64,000 nt of DNA from Phocaeicola_A sp036804505 (GTDB taxonomy: Bacteria; Bacteroidota; Bacteroidia; Bacteroidales; Bacteroidaceae), in contig DAIRSI010000016.1 in the NCBI GenBank assembly GCA_036804505.1, positions 32,891 to 96,890 of the forward strand. Reading direction: 5' to 3'. The position numbers and the translations under genes are program-made. The notes beneath the pieces were generated by a model that saw only the letters and a list, made by a program, of their open reading frames with translations, was not told the DNA's origin and did no database searches. This document shows positions 36,676 through 45,097 of this stretch, in pieces. Each line of letters opens with the position of its first letter. Within the stretch, counting starts at the first letter, position 1.

Positions 36676-37926
36676 TTATTTTTCATTACTATATAACTTA
36701 AAATTTGTGGCATAAGAATCTCGCACGAAGTTGTCGACCCATGAATAATAATCATCCATACCCTTATCAAATTTTCCTTTTTCGCGAGCTTTCGTTATCA
36801 AATCAAGTCCTCTCGACTTTATCTCGTTTTCAATGGGTATAATCTTTTGCATAATACCCGTTCCCTGCTTGTTTATTAATTTAGACAAATCTATATAATC
36901 CGTATTGCTTCCAATCTCAAGTGGAAACAAGACCTTTTTCAATTCAAGTCCGTCATGACATAATTCTGAATAACCGTTCTTTCCTCTTTGCACCACCTCC
37001 GGAAATTTACCTGAAGGCAATATACACAGTGGAATAGCCACTGTAGTCATCGGGGATCCTACTATAGTCCAACTAACAGTCAACAAAGGAGATTCACCCC
37101 TTTTTACACCTTGCACCAACACCGTACACGCTGATTGATATCTTGGAATGAAGTCTCGAAAAGGAAATATTTTAGGAGTTGAATCATCAGCAGGCATATA
37201 ATCATATAAATTCATTTTTGTGAGTCCATGAGTCAGATTGCGAGGAATATTCCTCAACATATAATCATAGTCAATCTTTCCGGAAAAGGCAGCACGAAGC
37301 ATAAAATCGGAAATAGCCAGATAACGTTCCGTACCCTTACTTCTTTCTGGAACTCCTGTATAAGAAAAATTGGTGCGAATAAGATATCCGTTGGGTGCTA
37401 CTTTAGGATCATTGGTATCAAATTTTACATAACCCTTGTTGTCCGTTTCATAATAGGCACAACCTCCCTGAGCATCCATTACTCCATAGTTTGCGCTCGT
37501 GTTCAACGGTTTAGGCATAGTATCAAGCATATTCTCAAAATCCTTGAGAGTGGCGCAGATTTCCAAGGCCCGCCTCATGATAACCCCTTCATTACTTCCA
37601 TTCAACTCACTTTCTTTATTCAGATTATAGGATAGAGTATTCATAATGGCAAAGCCTACCTCATTATGACCTGCCCAAATATCTCTCGGTGCCAAGTCCT
37701 TTGCCGCTGCTATGCCAATATATTTGTATTTTTCACCTTGGACCACAGTCATTAGATTGTCTGTGTTACCTGTATCTCTGTTCTTGAACATGATGGGGCG
37801 TCCATCTTTAGTTGCTTTACCTGAAACCATGACAGATGTGCAACTCCAACCTTGCTCCGCTGTCAACAAAAAAGCAAATACTGCTACTGTGAAGAAGAAT
37901 ATTCTTCCAACTAAACTTTTTTTCAT
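36676..37926 (-). CDS. Secreted N-terminal-nucleophile amidohydrolase with Cys-1 (C45/C69/choloylglycine-like)
   Basis: A 416-residue protein. The signal sequence ends EQGWS and the next residue is C29 (CTSVMVSGKATKDGRPIMF). Removal of the signal would leave Cys as residue 1, the nucleophile of Ntn hydrolases, followed by the usual strand pair and KNRDTGN. The -2 Trp argues against a lipobox. Family members include acyltransferases, conjugated bile salt hydrolases, penicillin acylases and dipeptidases, all breaking linear amide C-N bonds. It is the first gene of the six-gene operon, with a strong Shine-Dalgarno (AAAGGAGGTC) 5-7 nt before the ATG, unusual in this phylum and a sign of high expression. 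The exact subfamily is uncertain. Confidence 0.75.
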   Translation of the reverse strand: MKKSLVGRIFFFTVAVFAFLLTAEQGWSCTSVMVSGKATKDGRPIMFKNRDTGNTDNLMTVVQGEKYKYIGIAAAKDLAPRDIWAGHNEVGFAIMNTLSYNLNKESELNGSNEGVIMRRALEICATLKDFENMLDTMPKPLNTSANYGVMDAQGGCAYYETDNKGYVKFDTNDPKVAPNGYLIRTNFSYTGVPERSKGTERYLAISDFMLRAAFSGKIDYDYMLRNIPRNLTHGLTKMNLYDYMPADDSTPKIFPFRDFIPRYQSACTVLVQGVKRGESPLLTVSWTIVGSPMTTVAIPLCILPSGKFPEVVQRGKNGYSELCHDGLELKKVLFPLEIGSNTDYIDLSKLINKQGTGIMQKIIPIENEIKSRGLDLITKAREKGKFDKGMDDYYSWVDNFVRDSYATNFKLYSNEK

Positions 37927-37981
37927 AAAAGACCTCCTTTACATTGATATACAAACACCAATAAGACATAATAATTGCATT

Positions 37982-38017
37982 TATATTTGCATTTTATTAT
38001 ATATAAATGCAAATATA
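37982..38017 (-). promoter_or_regulatory. 13-bp inverted repeat overlapping a -7 element (operator candidate)
   Basis: TATATTTGCATTT (37982-37994) is the exact reverse complement of AAATGCAAATATA (38005-38017), with a 10-bp spacer. On the minus strand 38017-38010 reads TATATTTG, a TAnnTTTG -7 match. A further TTGCATTTATA copy lies at 37975-37985. It sits 55-90 bp upstream of the first gene of the amide/peptide operon, so a dimeric repressor or activator site is plausible. Confidence 0.5.
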
Positions 38018-38140
38018 TAGAATATTTTTTACAAAAATAAGTAAATTTCAAACAAAATGATTTTTAGCTTTTAAAAATAACTATATTTAATTTATTAATA
38101 CTTTTTAGTATTGTTTAAATAGTTTCGATTTCTTCTTTCA

Positions 38141-39148
38141 TTATTTCAAATTCCACCTGCCTGAAACTATATACCCACAAAATGAACATCTCCCGCCACG
38201 GATGTGATTTTCCTGCACTTCATATCCTCTTCGGCGAACAAGTAGTTTATGACAGACAGGACATAAGGTATTTTCGCCTTCCATTTCTTCGGCATTGCCT
38301 ATATAAACATATTGCAGACCTTCTGATTTAGCAATATCGCGTGCAGTCAGTAGAGATTCCAAAGGTGTAGACTGCAATTGTTCCATTTTGTACATAGGAA
38401 AAAAACGGCTGAAATGCAGCGGAAAAGAAGCGAAACCGTTTGCTGCCAACCAACAACACATTTCGCGAATCATTGTAGCATCATCATTTACAGTAGGAAT
38501 CAGAAGATTGGTAACTTCCAGCCAGACTCCGGCATCCTTCAATATATGAAGCGTATCAAGAACAGGTTGCAGATGCCCACCATTCACCTTCACGTAGATC
38601 TCGTCGCTGAAAGATTTTAAATCTATGTTGGCGGCATCCAAATAAGGAGCCAGATGACGGATAGGCTCTTTATTAGCATATCCTGCCGAAACCAATATTG
38701 TTTTTAATCCTTGTTCATGGGCAAGACGAGCCGTATCATATATATATTCATAATAAGTGAGAGGCTCCGTATAAGTAAAAGCAATGGATGGACATCCTTC
38801 TTCCAGACATGTGCTCACAAGCCTATCCGGAGTCATCGAAATAGAATGAACCTCTGCAGAAGATACTTGGGATATCTCCCAATTCTGACAATTCCTGCAA
38901 CGAAAATTACAGCCTGCCGATGCGACCGACAAGCATTGACTTCCGGGAAGAAAATGCAGCAAAGGCTTCTTCTCCACAGGATCCATATTGAAGGCACAGA
39001 GCCTTCCGTAGACTTCTGAGCAGATCAATCCGTCATGATTTACACGTGTGCGGCAAACGCCGTACTGACCTTCAGACAAATTACAATTGTGCGGACATAT
39101 TACACATTGCGCTCCCTTTTCGGTACGTAGTGAGAAAATACTTTTCAT
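38141..39148 (-). CDS. amrS: AmmeMemoRadiSam system radical SAM protein
   Basis: A 335-residue protein. The radical SAM cluster motif is C80-NFR-C84-RN-C87. An N-terminal Cys-rich segment (CVICPHNCNLSEGQYGVC) and a C-terminal zinc-ribbon-like part (CPVCHKLLV ... CSFCGYIV) flank the barrel. This arrangement is typical of AmrS, a pyruvate-formate-lyase-activase-like enzyme of unknown reaction. It starts 5 bp after the MEMO-AMMECR1 gene, which completes the three-part AmmeMemoRadiSam set. No signal peptide is present, so this partner is cytoplasmic while the other is predicted to be a lipoprotein. Confidence 0.88.
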   Translation of the reverse strand: MKSIFSLRTEKGAQCVICPHNCNLSEGQYGVCRTRVNHDGLICSEVYGRLCAFNMDPVEKKPLLHFLPGSQCLSVASAGCNFRCRNCQNWEISQVSSAEVHSISMTPDRLVSTCLEEGCPSIAFTYTEPLTYYEYIYDTARLAHEQGLKTILVSAGYANKEPIRHLAPYLDAANIDLKSFSDEIYVKVNGGHLQPVLDTLHILKDAGVWLEVTNLLIPTVNDDATMIREMCCWLAANGFASFPLHFSRFFPMYKMEQLQSTPLESLLTARDIAKSEGLQYVYIGNAEEMEGENTLCPVCHKLLVRRRGYEVQENHIRGGRCSFCGYIVSGRWNLK

Positions 39149-39153
39149 CCTTG

Positions 39154-40659
39154 TTATTTTTCCTTGAAAACCACGGCTTCATAAGTGTAAAGGTCGGCAT
39201 CCTTCCAGCCGTCCCAGCCTATTCCGGCTTTATCTCGAGCACAATGTCCCAGAAATTCCTCTTTAGTCCAATCTGTTTCTTCGGCCACTTGCGGCAGAAA
39301 AGTACCACTTCGTCCTCCCTTGGATATATAAATGCCTTGCTTGCCTAAAGTGAACTCATCTATACTATGGATGCGCTTCATGGGCGACAGTACCGATATT
39401 TCGATGTCCACCCGCGCCAGCTCTCCTTGTTGCAACGGATAGAAACGAGGATCTCCAAAAGCAGCCTCCTTTGCCATTTCTTCAACAACTTGATATAAAG
39501 GAATATCACTACCAAAATGCCCTATACATCCCCGAAGCTGTCCACCTTCATTCAAAGTAACGAAAGCTCCGCAATACATTTTCAAGGTCGGAGTCAGTTC
39601 AGTCTTATTACAAGCAGACTTCTTTTCCCTGGCAAACTTATTTTTAATAGAGGTGCGCGCGATACTCAGTAACGTGTTTCTTTCCGATTCCGTCAAAGTA
39701 AAAGCCTCATCCATCCCAGTTTCCCTAGAGAATACGAAAGAATGATAGCCGACCACCTGTTGATGATCACCGTAAGGAGAATCTCCCGAATTTCTGTACT
39801 GAACATGATTGATTCTAATATTCTTATTCCCTTTTATCAAATAGAGCAGAGTAGCGATCGGGCTCTGTCCGCAAGCACTGGTAGCCAAATTGCGAATGCC
39901 TTTTTCATCATTTACTGACAGAGCTTCCAGGAACTCATCCAAAGATCCTTTTTCTATGGCATCCCCGGTGCGTTTGTCTACTTCGCAAGCATCTTTATAA
40001 GAAGGATAATGGGAGAAGTCACTGCTGATAACAAACAAATTTTTATCATTGAAATACGGTTTCAAAGCTTCTGCAATTTTCTCGATGGTGGCAAGCGTCT
40101 GTGAAGCAATAATCACAGGCACTATCGAAGGCATATTCTTTAAATGATAAATGAGAAACGGCAATTGCACTTCCAGACAGTGTTCCTTATCATGGGCAGC
40201 GGAATTATAAGAAAAAGCCGAACAATTCTTTATCAACTGATTACACAAGGATGTATCCACTTTCACATTGCCCAAAGGAGTGGCATAAGCCGCAAAACGG
40301 TTATTCACCGAGGCTCCGTCCATATATATATGATGGCTGGGACCCAGTAAAAACACATGTTCATACTTTCTTTCAGGAGAAATCCGGGCAAAAGCCGAAG
40401 CTGCTACCGCACCCGAGAATACATATCCTGCATGCGGCACAATCACGGCAGCTACGCCGGTTTCTCCCTTTGAATTCTCAAACGGATGAAAATATTCTTT
40501 CATCATCTGCATGACAGAATCCTTGTCGGCCGGATAGAAAGAGCCGGCTACAGCCATCGGGCGAACGGAATCCGAGTCGTCCTTGTCCTGTCCGTTGCAG
40601 GTACTACACGAAAACAGCAAACTGATTGACATGATAAGTAACAGTTTAGACAAATTCAT
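39154..40659 (-). CDS. Lipoprotein fusion of MEMO1-like and AMMECR1-like domains
   Basis: A 501-residue protein. A lipoprotein signal (SLLFSC, Cys at 18) is followed by a MEMO domain (about 32-305) with VPHAGY (H76), GPSHH (H109/H110), SSDFSHY (H217) and SACGQSP (C263), the counterparts of the metal-site His/His/Cys of human MEMO1. An AMMECR1 domain (about 325-500) carries the family motif LRGCIG (375-380). Both domains act with AmrS in a widespread conserved system whose chemistry is unsettled. Being lipid-anchored in the envelope is notable for proteins with cytoplasmic homologues. The gene lies 22 bp after the LysO stop, so all three are probably cotranscribed. Confidence 0.87.
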   Translation of the reverse strand: MNLSKLLLIMSISLLFSCSTCNGQDKDDSDSVRPMAVAGSFYPADKDSVMQMMKEYFHPFENSKGETGVAAVIVPHAGYVFSGAVAASAFARISPERKYEHVFLLGPSHHIYMDGASVNNRFAAYATPLGNVKVDTSLCNQLIKNCSAFSYNSAAHDKEHCLEVQLPFLIYHLKNMPSIVPVIIASQTLATIEKIAEALKPYFNDKNLFVISSDFSHYPSYKDACEVDKRTGDAIEKGSLDEFLEALSVNDEKGIRNLATSACGQSPIATLLYLIKGNKNIRINHVQYRNSGDSPYGDHQQVVGYHSFVFSRETGMDEAFTLTESERNTLLSIARTSIKNKFAREKKSACNKTELTPTLKMYCGAFVTLNEGGQLRGCIGHFGSDIPLYQVVEEMAKEAAFGDPRFYPLQQGELARVDIEISVLSPMKRIHSIDEFTLGKQGIYISKGGRSGTFLPQVAEETDWTKEEFLGHCARDKAGIGWDGWKDADLYTYEAVVFKEK

Positions 40660-40681
40660 TTCTACAAAGTTAGAAAGAACT

Positions 40682-41599
40682 TTAGAAAGAACAAAAGAAA
40701 GTGACTAGAAATAAAACGCTAAAATCCGTTATAAACCCATGAAATACGGATACCATGGCGAACTGTTGTCCGGATGTACGGATTATAATGGGGAAGGTCG
40801 TATCCATGGTGGTAGCGCCTCCTGCAGTAATCGGTGCCAGAGGTCCGAACCATTTTGCGAAGAGAGGTGCAAAAAGCAAGGTAATGATTTCCCGAATAAG
40901 ATTGCTCAGCAATGCGATAGTTCCGAGTTCAGCGCCCTTGCATCCGGTAATGAGAACGCTACTCAAAGAATAATAACCCATGCCCGACCCCACAGCCAGA
41001 CAGTCGGCCAACGAATGGCGTTGCAGCACCAGACCGATGGCCAGACTTCCCAATAGAGTGCCTGTAATGGTAAGGAAAGGAAGCAATGCAAGCCGGGGCG
41101 ATACGGAGCGAAATTTATGCAGAATCTGAGAATCATTGCCAAGACTGAAGCCCACGCTGAACATCAAAGCCTCCAGTGCATACATGCTGATATCGCTGAG
41201 GAGATTACCAAAGGATATCCATTGGAAGAGACCACTCAATACCCCCAATAGAAAAAAACCTACTATGACAGCACCGCCGAATTTGGAGAGTTTGCTTTCT
41301 TTCACCTCGGCTTTCGGGGAAACATCTTGTGAAGTTTTCTTTTTGGAAGCCCATTTCCATAGCATCCATGCCAATAGAATGCTCCCTGCCAATGCCGAGC
41401 AGGAAATAAGCAGGGCCTCCAGTCCTAAAGTGGGAAGAGATTGCACAATATGCCTGTTCTGCCCCACTTCCACGCCAAGCAAGAACAGAAGCGACCATAT
41501 CAGCAGAGTGATAATCTGTTGAATCCGACCGAATGGCTTTCGGCGAAACACTACGCCCAATGCCGCGCCGGACAACATGGATAAAAGTATCACAAACAT
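40682..41599 (-). CDS. lysO: LysO-type (DUF340) lysine exporter family membrane protein
   Basis: A 305-residue inner-membrane protein. The start is placed at the ATG at 41599; an upstream TTG at 41626 falls inside a good -7 promoter element and is unlikely. It has about 8 membrane helices and a polar loop around residues 85-105 (KKKTSQDVSPKAEVKESK). Conserved LysO features include FLLGVEVGQN, LAVGSGMGYYSLSS, and GGATTMDTTFPII near the C-terminus. The E. coli homologue exports L-lysine and its toxic analogue thialysine. Here it heads the MEMO-AMMECR1-AmrS operon and is divergent from nrfH. Confidence 0.8.
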   Translation of the reverse strand: MFVILLSMLSGAALGVVFRRKPFGRIQQIITLLIWSLLFLLGVEVGQNRHIVQSLPTLGLEALLISCSALAGSILLAWMLWKWASKKKTSQDVSPKAEVKESKLSKFGGAVIVGFFLLGVLSGLFQWISFGNLLSDISMYALEALMFSVGFSLGNDSQILHKFRSVSPRLALLPFLTITGTLLGSLAIGLVLQRHSLADCLAVGSGMGYYSLSSVLITGCKGAELGTIALLSNLIREIITLLFAPLFAKWFGPLAPITAGGATTMDTTFPIIIRTSGQQFAMVSVFHGFITDFSVLFLVTFFCSF

Positions 41600-41623
41600 A
41601 ATTCCGTAGTCTTGAATTTTTCG

Positions 41624-41658
41624 CAAAAATAACTCTAAATATCATATTAGACAACAAA
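41624..41658 (-). promoter_or_regulatory. Bacteroides-type promoter for the lysO operon
   Basis: On the minus strand TATTTTTG (41631 to 41624) fits the -7 consensus and TTTG (41658 to 41655) lies 23 nt upstream at -33. The ATG at 41599 follows 24 nt later. Confidence 0.5.
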
Positions 41659-41692
41659 AAAAGTAATTCCACATCTTATATTTTCTTTCTTT

Positions 41693-41700
41693 TATGTTTG
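41693..41700 (+). promoter_or_regulatory. -7 promoter element (TATGTTTG) for the nrf operon
   Basis: TATGTTTG matches TAnnTTTG and is 52 bp before the nrfH ATG. No clear -33 element is seen. Confidence 0.45.
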
Positions 41701-41752
41701 GAGAATAGAAAATAAATTCTTAAGATTGCAAAATAGAAATCTAAGCGAGCCT

Positions 41753-42343
41753 ATGAAGGACATAAAAAAGATTATTGATTGCCTGCTTCCATCCTATGGT
41801 CTTAAAGTGTCGGCAATTGTGATTCTTGGCGTAATAAGCGGCATGGGCATCTTCTTTATGTACCTGCTCAGGGCACAAACTTACCTCACCAATGATCCTG
41901 CTTCCTGCATGAACTGCCATGTCATGGCTCCTTACTACGCATCGTGGAACCACAGTTCACACAATCGTGATGCAACTTGCAACGATTGCCATGTTCCTCA
42001 TAAAAACTTCGTCGGATACTGGTTCTTCAAAGCTACCGATGGAGCTCATCATGTATATAAACTAGTCACCAATCAGGAACGGGATGCAATCATAGCCAGC
42101 GACGGCACACGCGAAGTCATCATGGGCAATTGCGTGCGCTGTCATCAACAACTTGTCACGGAAGCCGTGAAGGACGGACGTTCGGATTATATGATGACGA
42201 AAGTAGGTGAAGGCAAGGCCTGTTGGGATTGCCACCGCATGACTCCTCACGGACAAACACGCAGTCTCTCTTCCACACCGGGAGCCAATGTGCCTTATCC
42301 GCCATCACCCAATCCTGACTGGCTGAATAAATTAATCAGATAA
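41753..42343 (+). CDS. nrfH: Cytochrome c nitrite reductase small subunit NrfH
   Basis: A 196-residue membrane-anchored tetraheme cytochrome. The ATG at 41753 (MKDIKK) is chosen over a TTG 27 bp upstream because it leads directly into the anchor helix (about 15-38). Four CxxCH sites are CMNCH, CNDCH, CVRCH and CWDCH. NrfH of the NapC/NirT family takes electrons from menaquinol and passes them to NrfA, encoded 21 bp downstream. The conserved H-bearing SHNRD segment after heme 1 is present. Confidence 0.95.
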   Translation: MKDIKKIIDCLLPSYGLKVSAIVILGVISGMGIFFMYLLRAQTYLTNDPASCMNCHVMAPYYASWNHSSHNRDATCNDCHVPHKNFVGYWFFKATDGAHHVYKLVTNQERDAIIASDGTREVIMGNCVRCHQQLVTEAVKDGRSDYMMTKVGEGKACWDCHRMTPHGQTRSLSSTPGANVPYPPSPNPDWLNKLIR

Positions 42344-42364
42344 AAAATTTAAAACTGCGATACT

Positions 42365-43849
42365 ATGGGAAAGAAATTAAAAGCTTGGCAAGGATGGCTA
42401 ATTTACGGCGGCTCGCTCGTTGTTGTTTTTGTATTAGGCCTCATCGTATCCTCCTTGATGGAGAGAAGAGCCGAAGTTGCCAGTATCTTCAACAACCGCC
42501 GTGTGAAGATGAGCGGAATCGTACCCCAGAACGAACTTTTCAAAGCCGATTTTCCTCGTGAATACGAGACTTGGAAAGCTACTCAGGACACTTCATTCCA
42601 AAGTGAGTTCAATGGAAACAAAGCCAATGATGACCTTGCCACGCATCCTGCCGAAGTCATCTTCTGGGCAGGCTATGCCTTTTCAAAGGAATATACTTCA
42701 CCCCGCGGACACTACCACGCCATCGAGGACATGCGTGCCACTTTGCGCACCGGTGCCCCCATTACGGAGGACCAGAACGTACAGCCGGGTACTTGCTGGA
42801 CTTGTAAAAGCCCCGACGTACCTCGCTACATGAAGGAACATGGCATTGCAGAATTCTACAAAACGAAATGGTGCAAGTTGGGAGCAGAAATCGTGAACCC
42901 TATCGGATGCTCTGACTGCCACGACCCTGCCGACATGAAACTGCGCATCAGTCGTCCTGCGCTCATTGAGGCATTTCAACGCCAAGGACGCGACGTTACA
43001 AAAGCCACACAGCAGGAGATGCGCACCCTCGTATGTGCCCAGTGTCATGTGGAATATTACTTCAAGGGCGACGGCAAGTATCTTACTTTCCCTTGGGACA
43101 AAGGCTTCACAGTAGAAAACATCGAACAATACTATGATTCTATAGGCTTCTCTGATTTCACTAACCCTATCAGCCGCACTCCTATTATCAAGGCACAACA
43201 TCCGGGCTACGAGACTTCCATGATGGGGCCTCACGCACAACACGGTGTTTCCTGTGCAGACTGCCACATGCCTTACAAGAGTGAAGGCGGAATCAAGTAC
43301 AGTGACCACCAGATTATGAGTCCGCTGGCACATATCGACCGCACTTGTCAGACTTGTCACCGCGAAGATGCCGAGACGTTGAAGAAATACGTCTATGACC
43401 GCCAGCGCAAATGCGAAGAAATCCGCAGGGAACTGGAAACAGAGCTTGAGAAAGCCCATCTTGAAGCACAGTTTGCCTGGAACAAAGGAGCCACAGAAGC
43501 CGAAATGCAACCCGTGCTGAAATTCATTCGCCAGAGCCAATGGCGTTGGGACTTCGGAGTAGCTTCCCACGGTTCCGCATTCCATGCACCTCAAGAGATG
43601 ACGCGCATTCTAAGCAATGGTTTGGAACGTGCCATGCAAGCACGTCTTGCCATAGCCAGAGTGGTGGCCAAACATGGATTCACAGGCGAAATTCCATTGC
43701 CCGACGTATCCACCAAAGAAAAGGCTCAGAAATATATCGGCCTAGATATGGCCAAACTACGTGCCGACAAGGAAAAATTCCTTCACACCACCGTACCTGC
43801 ATGGCTGAAGGAAGCCAAGGCTAAAGGACGCTTCGCAACCGAATCATAA
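42365..43849 (+). CDS. nrfA: Ammonia-forming cytochrome c nitrite reductase NrfA
   Basis: A 494-residue pentaheme periplasmic enzyme that reduces nitrite to ammonium. The catalytic heme site is CWTCK (C144, C147, K148), the Lys-ligated type. Four bis-His sites follow: CSDCH (182-186), CAQCH (224-228), CADCH (297-301) and CQTCH (328-332). An N-terminal hydrophobic segment (about 11-31) acts as an uncleaved anchor or signal. In Bacteroides this supports anaerobic respiration and nitrite detoxification. The two genes downstream encode cytochrome c maturation proteins. Confidence 0.97.
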   Translation: MGKKLKAWQGWLIYGGSLVVVFVLGLIVSSLMERRAEVASIFNNRRVKMSGIVPQNELFKADFPREYETWKATQDTSFQSEFNGNKANDDLATHPAEVIFWAGYAFSKEYTSPRGHYHAIEDMRATLRTGAPITEDQNVQPGTCWTCKSPDVPRYMKEHGIAEFYKTKWCKLGAEIVNPIGCSDCHDPADMKLRISRPALIEAFQRQGRDVTKATQQEMRTLVCAQCHVEYYFKGDGKYLTFPWDKGFTVENIEQYYDSIGFSDFTNPISRTPIIKAQHPGYETSMMGPHAQHGVSCADCHMPYKSEGGIKYSDHQIMSPLAHIDRTCQTCHREDAETLKKYVYDRQRKCEEIRRELETELEKAHLEAQFAWNKGATEAEMQPVLKFIRQSQWRWDFGVASHGSAFHAPQEMTRILSNGLERAMQARLAIARVVAKHGFTGEIPLPDVSTKEKAQKYIGLDMAKLRADKEKFLHTTVPAWLKEAKAKGRFATES

Positions 43850-43882
43850 ATTCTGCCACAAGCACGATAACGAAATTAAAGA

Positions 43883-45085
43883 ATGTGGAACAAACCTTTC
43901 GGCTATTCAGAATATATTGCGATTGATGCCGGACTGGTAATCACAGGACTTCTCCTGCAAATTACCGTGGGTCCTATTGACTGGAGTCTGATAGCTTTTC
44001 CCGCCAACATCATCCTGCTGGCATGTTTTCTTGCAGCCCTCGCCACGATGTTCGTTTTGCGCAGAAAGTTCTACTTTTTCCGCTGTCTTTTCAATGGGAA
44101 GAATGCTGTGGTTGTCCTTTCATTTGTGGCAGCACTCACACTTGTCATGGGTCTTATCAAACAAGACGGAATTTCGCTTTCTCTGGGCTTCAGCAAGATG
44201 CTTGGGGCATGGTGGCTCGTGCTTCCCTACGTATGGCTCACAGTCATTCTCGGGATGACAGCCCTCACCCGTACAGTTCCCTTCCACCTTCGCAACATAC
44301 CGTTTCTGCTTAATCATTGGGGACTTTTCATTGCCCTTACAGGTGCCACTCTGGGCAATGCCGACGTGAAGGAACTCACCATGCAGACCTTCCCCGGTAA
44401 ACCCGAATGGAGAGCCGTAACCAATGAAGGCGAAGTCACAGAGCTACCTCTGGCTATAGAACTCAAAAAGTTCAGCATTGAGGAATATCCGGCCAAGCTG
44501 ATGATCATAGACAACAATACGGGCAATGCACTACCGGGAAAGAAGCCGCAGTTTGTAAGTATTGATGAGAAACAGGGTTCCATTGCCGACTGGAATATCC
44601 GTGTGATACAATACCTTGACTATGCCGCACCCATGGGTCTAGAAGGTTCCGTGAAATTCATAGGCTGGGGTTCGGATGGAGCTACCGAAGCCGCTCTGGT
44701 CAGTACCTTCAACCGGAAGACAGGCGAACATCACAAAGGTTGGATAAGTTGCGGAAGCTATCTCTTCCCTTTTCAGGTACTCAAGCTCAACAAGAAACTC
44801 TCGCTGGTAATGGCAGAACGCGAACCCAAGAAATACTCCTCGGCAGTGAAAGTCTATACCAAGGACATGAAGATTTATGAAGACACAATTCAAGTGAACA
44901 AGCCCTTTGCGGTGAAAGGATGGAAAATTTATCAGCTCGACTATGACCGCGAGAAAGGCCGTTGGAGCGAAATGAGTACCTTCAAGCTGGTAAGCGATCC
45001 ATGGATACCATCAGTCTATGCAGGCATTTTCATGATGCTTGCAGGCGCCATATTCCTGTTTGTCCGCAAAGGCCCCCAAACCTAA
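43883..45085 (+). CDS. ResB/CcsB-type cytochrome c biogenesis protein
   Basis: A 400-residue membrane protein with three or four N-terminal helices (about 10-30, 38-58, 77-93, 110-130) and one at the C-terminus (SVYAGIFMMLAGAIFLFVRK), flanking a large periplasmic domain. The C-terminal segment VKGWKIYQLDYDREKGRW and DPWIPSVYAGIFMM match ResB-family ends. With the CcsA-like protein it forms a System II haem-delivery and ligation complex for NrfH and NrfA. It starts 33 bp after nrfA. Confidence 0.85.
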   Translation: MWNKPFGYSEYIAIDAGLVITGLLLQITVGPIDWSLIAFPANIILLACFLAALATMFVLRRKFYFFRCLFNGKNAVVVLSFVAALTLVMGLIKQDGISLSLGFSKMLGAWWLVLPYVWLTVILGMTALTRTVPFHLRNIPFLLNHWGLFIALTGATLGNADVKELTMQTFPGKPEWRAVTNEGEVTELPLAIELKKFSIEEYPAKLMIIDNNTGNALPGKKPQFVSIDEKQGSIADWNIRVIQYLDYAAPMGLEGSVKFIGWGSDGATEAALVSTFNRKTGEHHKGWISCGSYLFPFQVLKLNKKLSLVMAEREPKKYSSAVKVYTKDMKIYEDTIQVNKPFAVKGWKIYQLDYDREKGRWSEMSTFKLVSDPWIPSVYAGIFMMLAGAIFLFVRKGPQT

Positions 45086-45097
45086 CCCTCAGAAACC

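Noticed and set aside
41600..41626. Upstream TTG start for the LysO gene
   Set aside because: The TTG lies within a good -7 promoter element; the ATG at 41599 matches family starts better.
42698..43594. 298-codon open frame on the minus strand inside nrfA
   Set aside because: Antisense shadow of a high-GC, highly conserved gene; no signal, start context or domain pattern.
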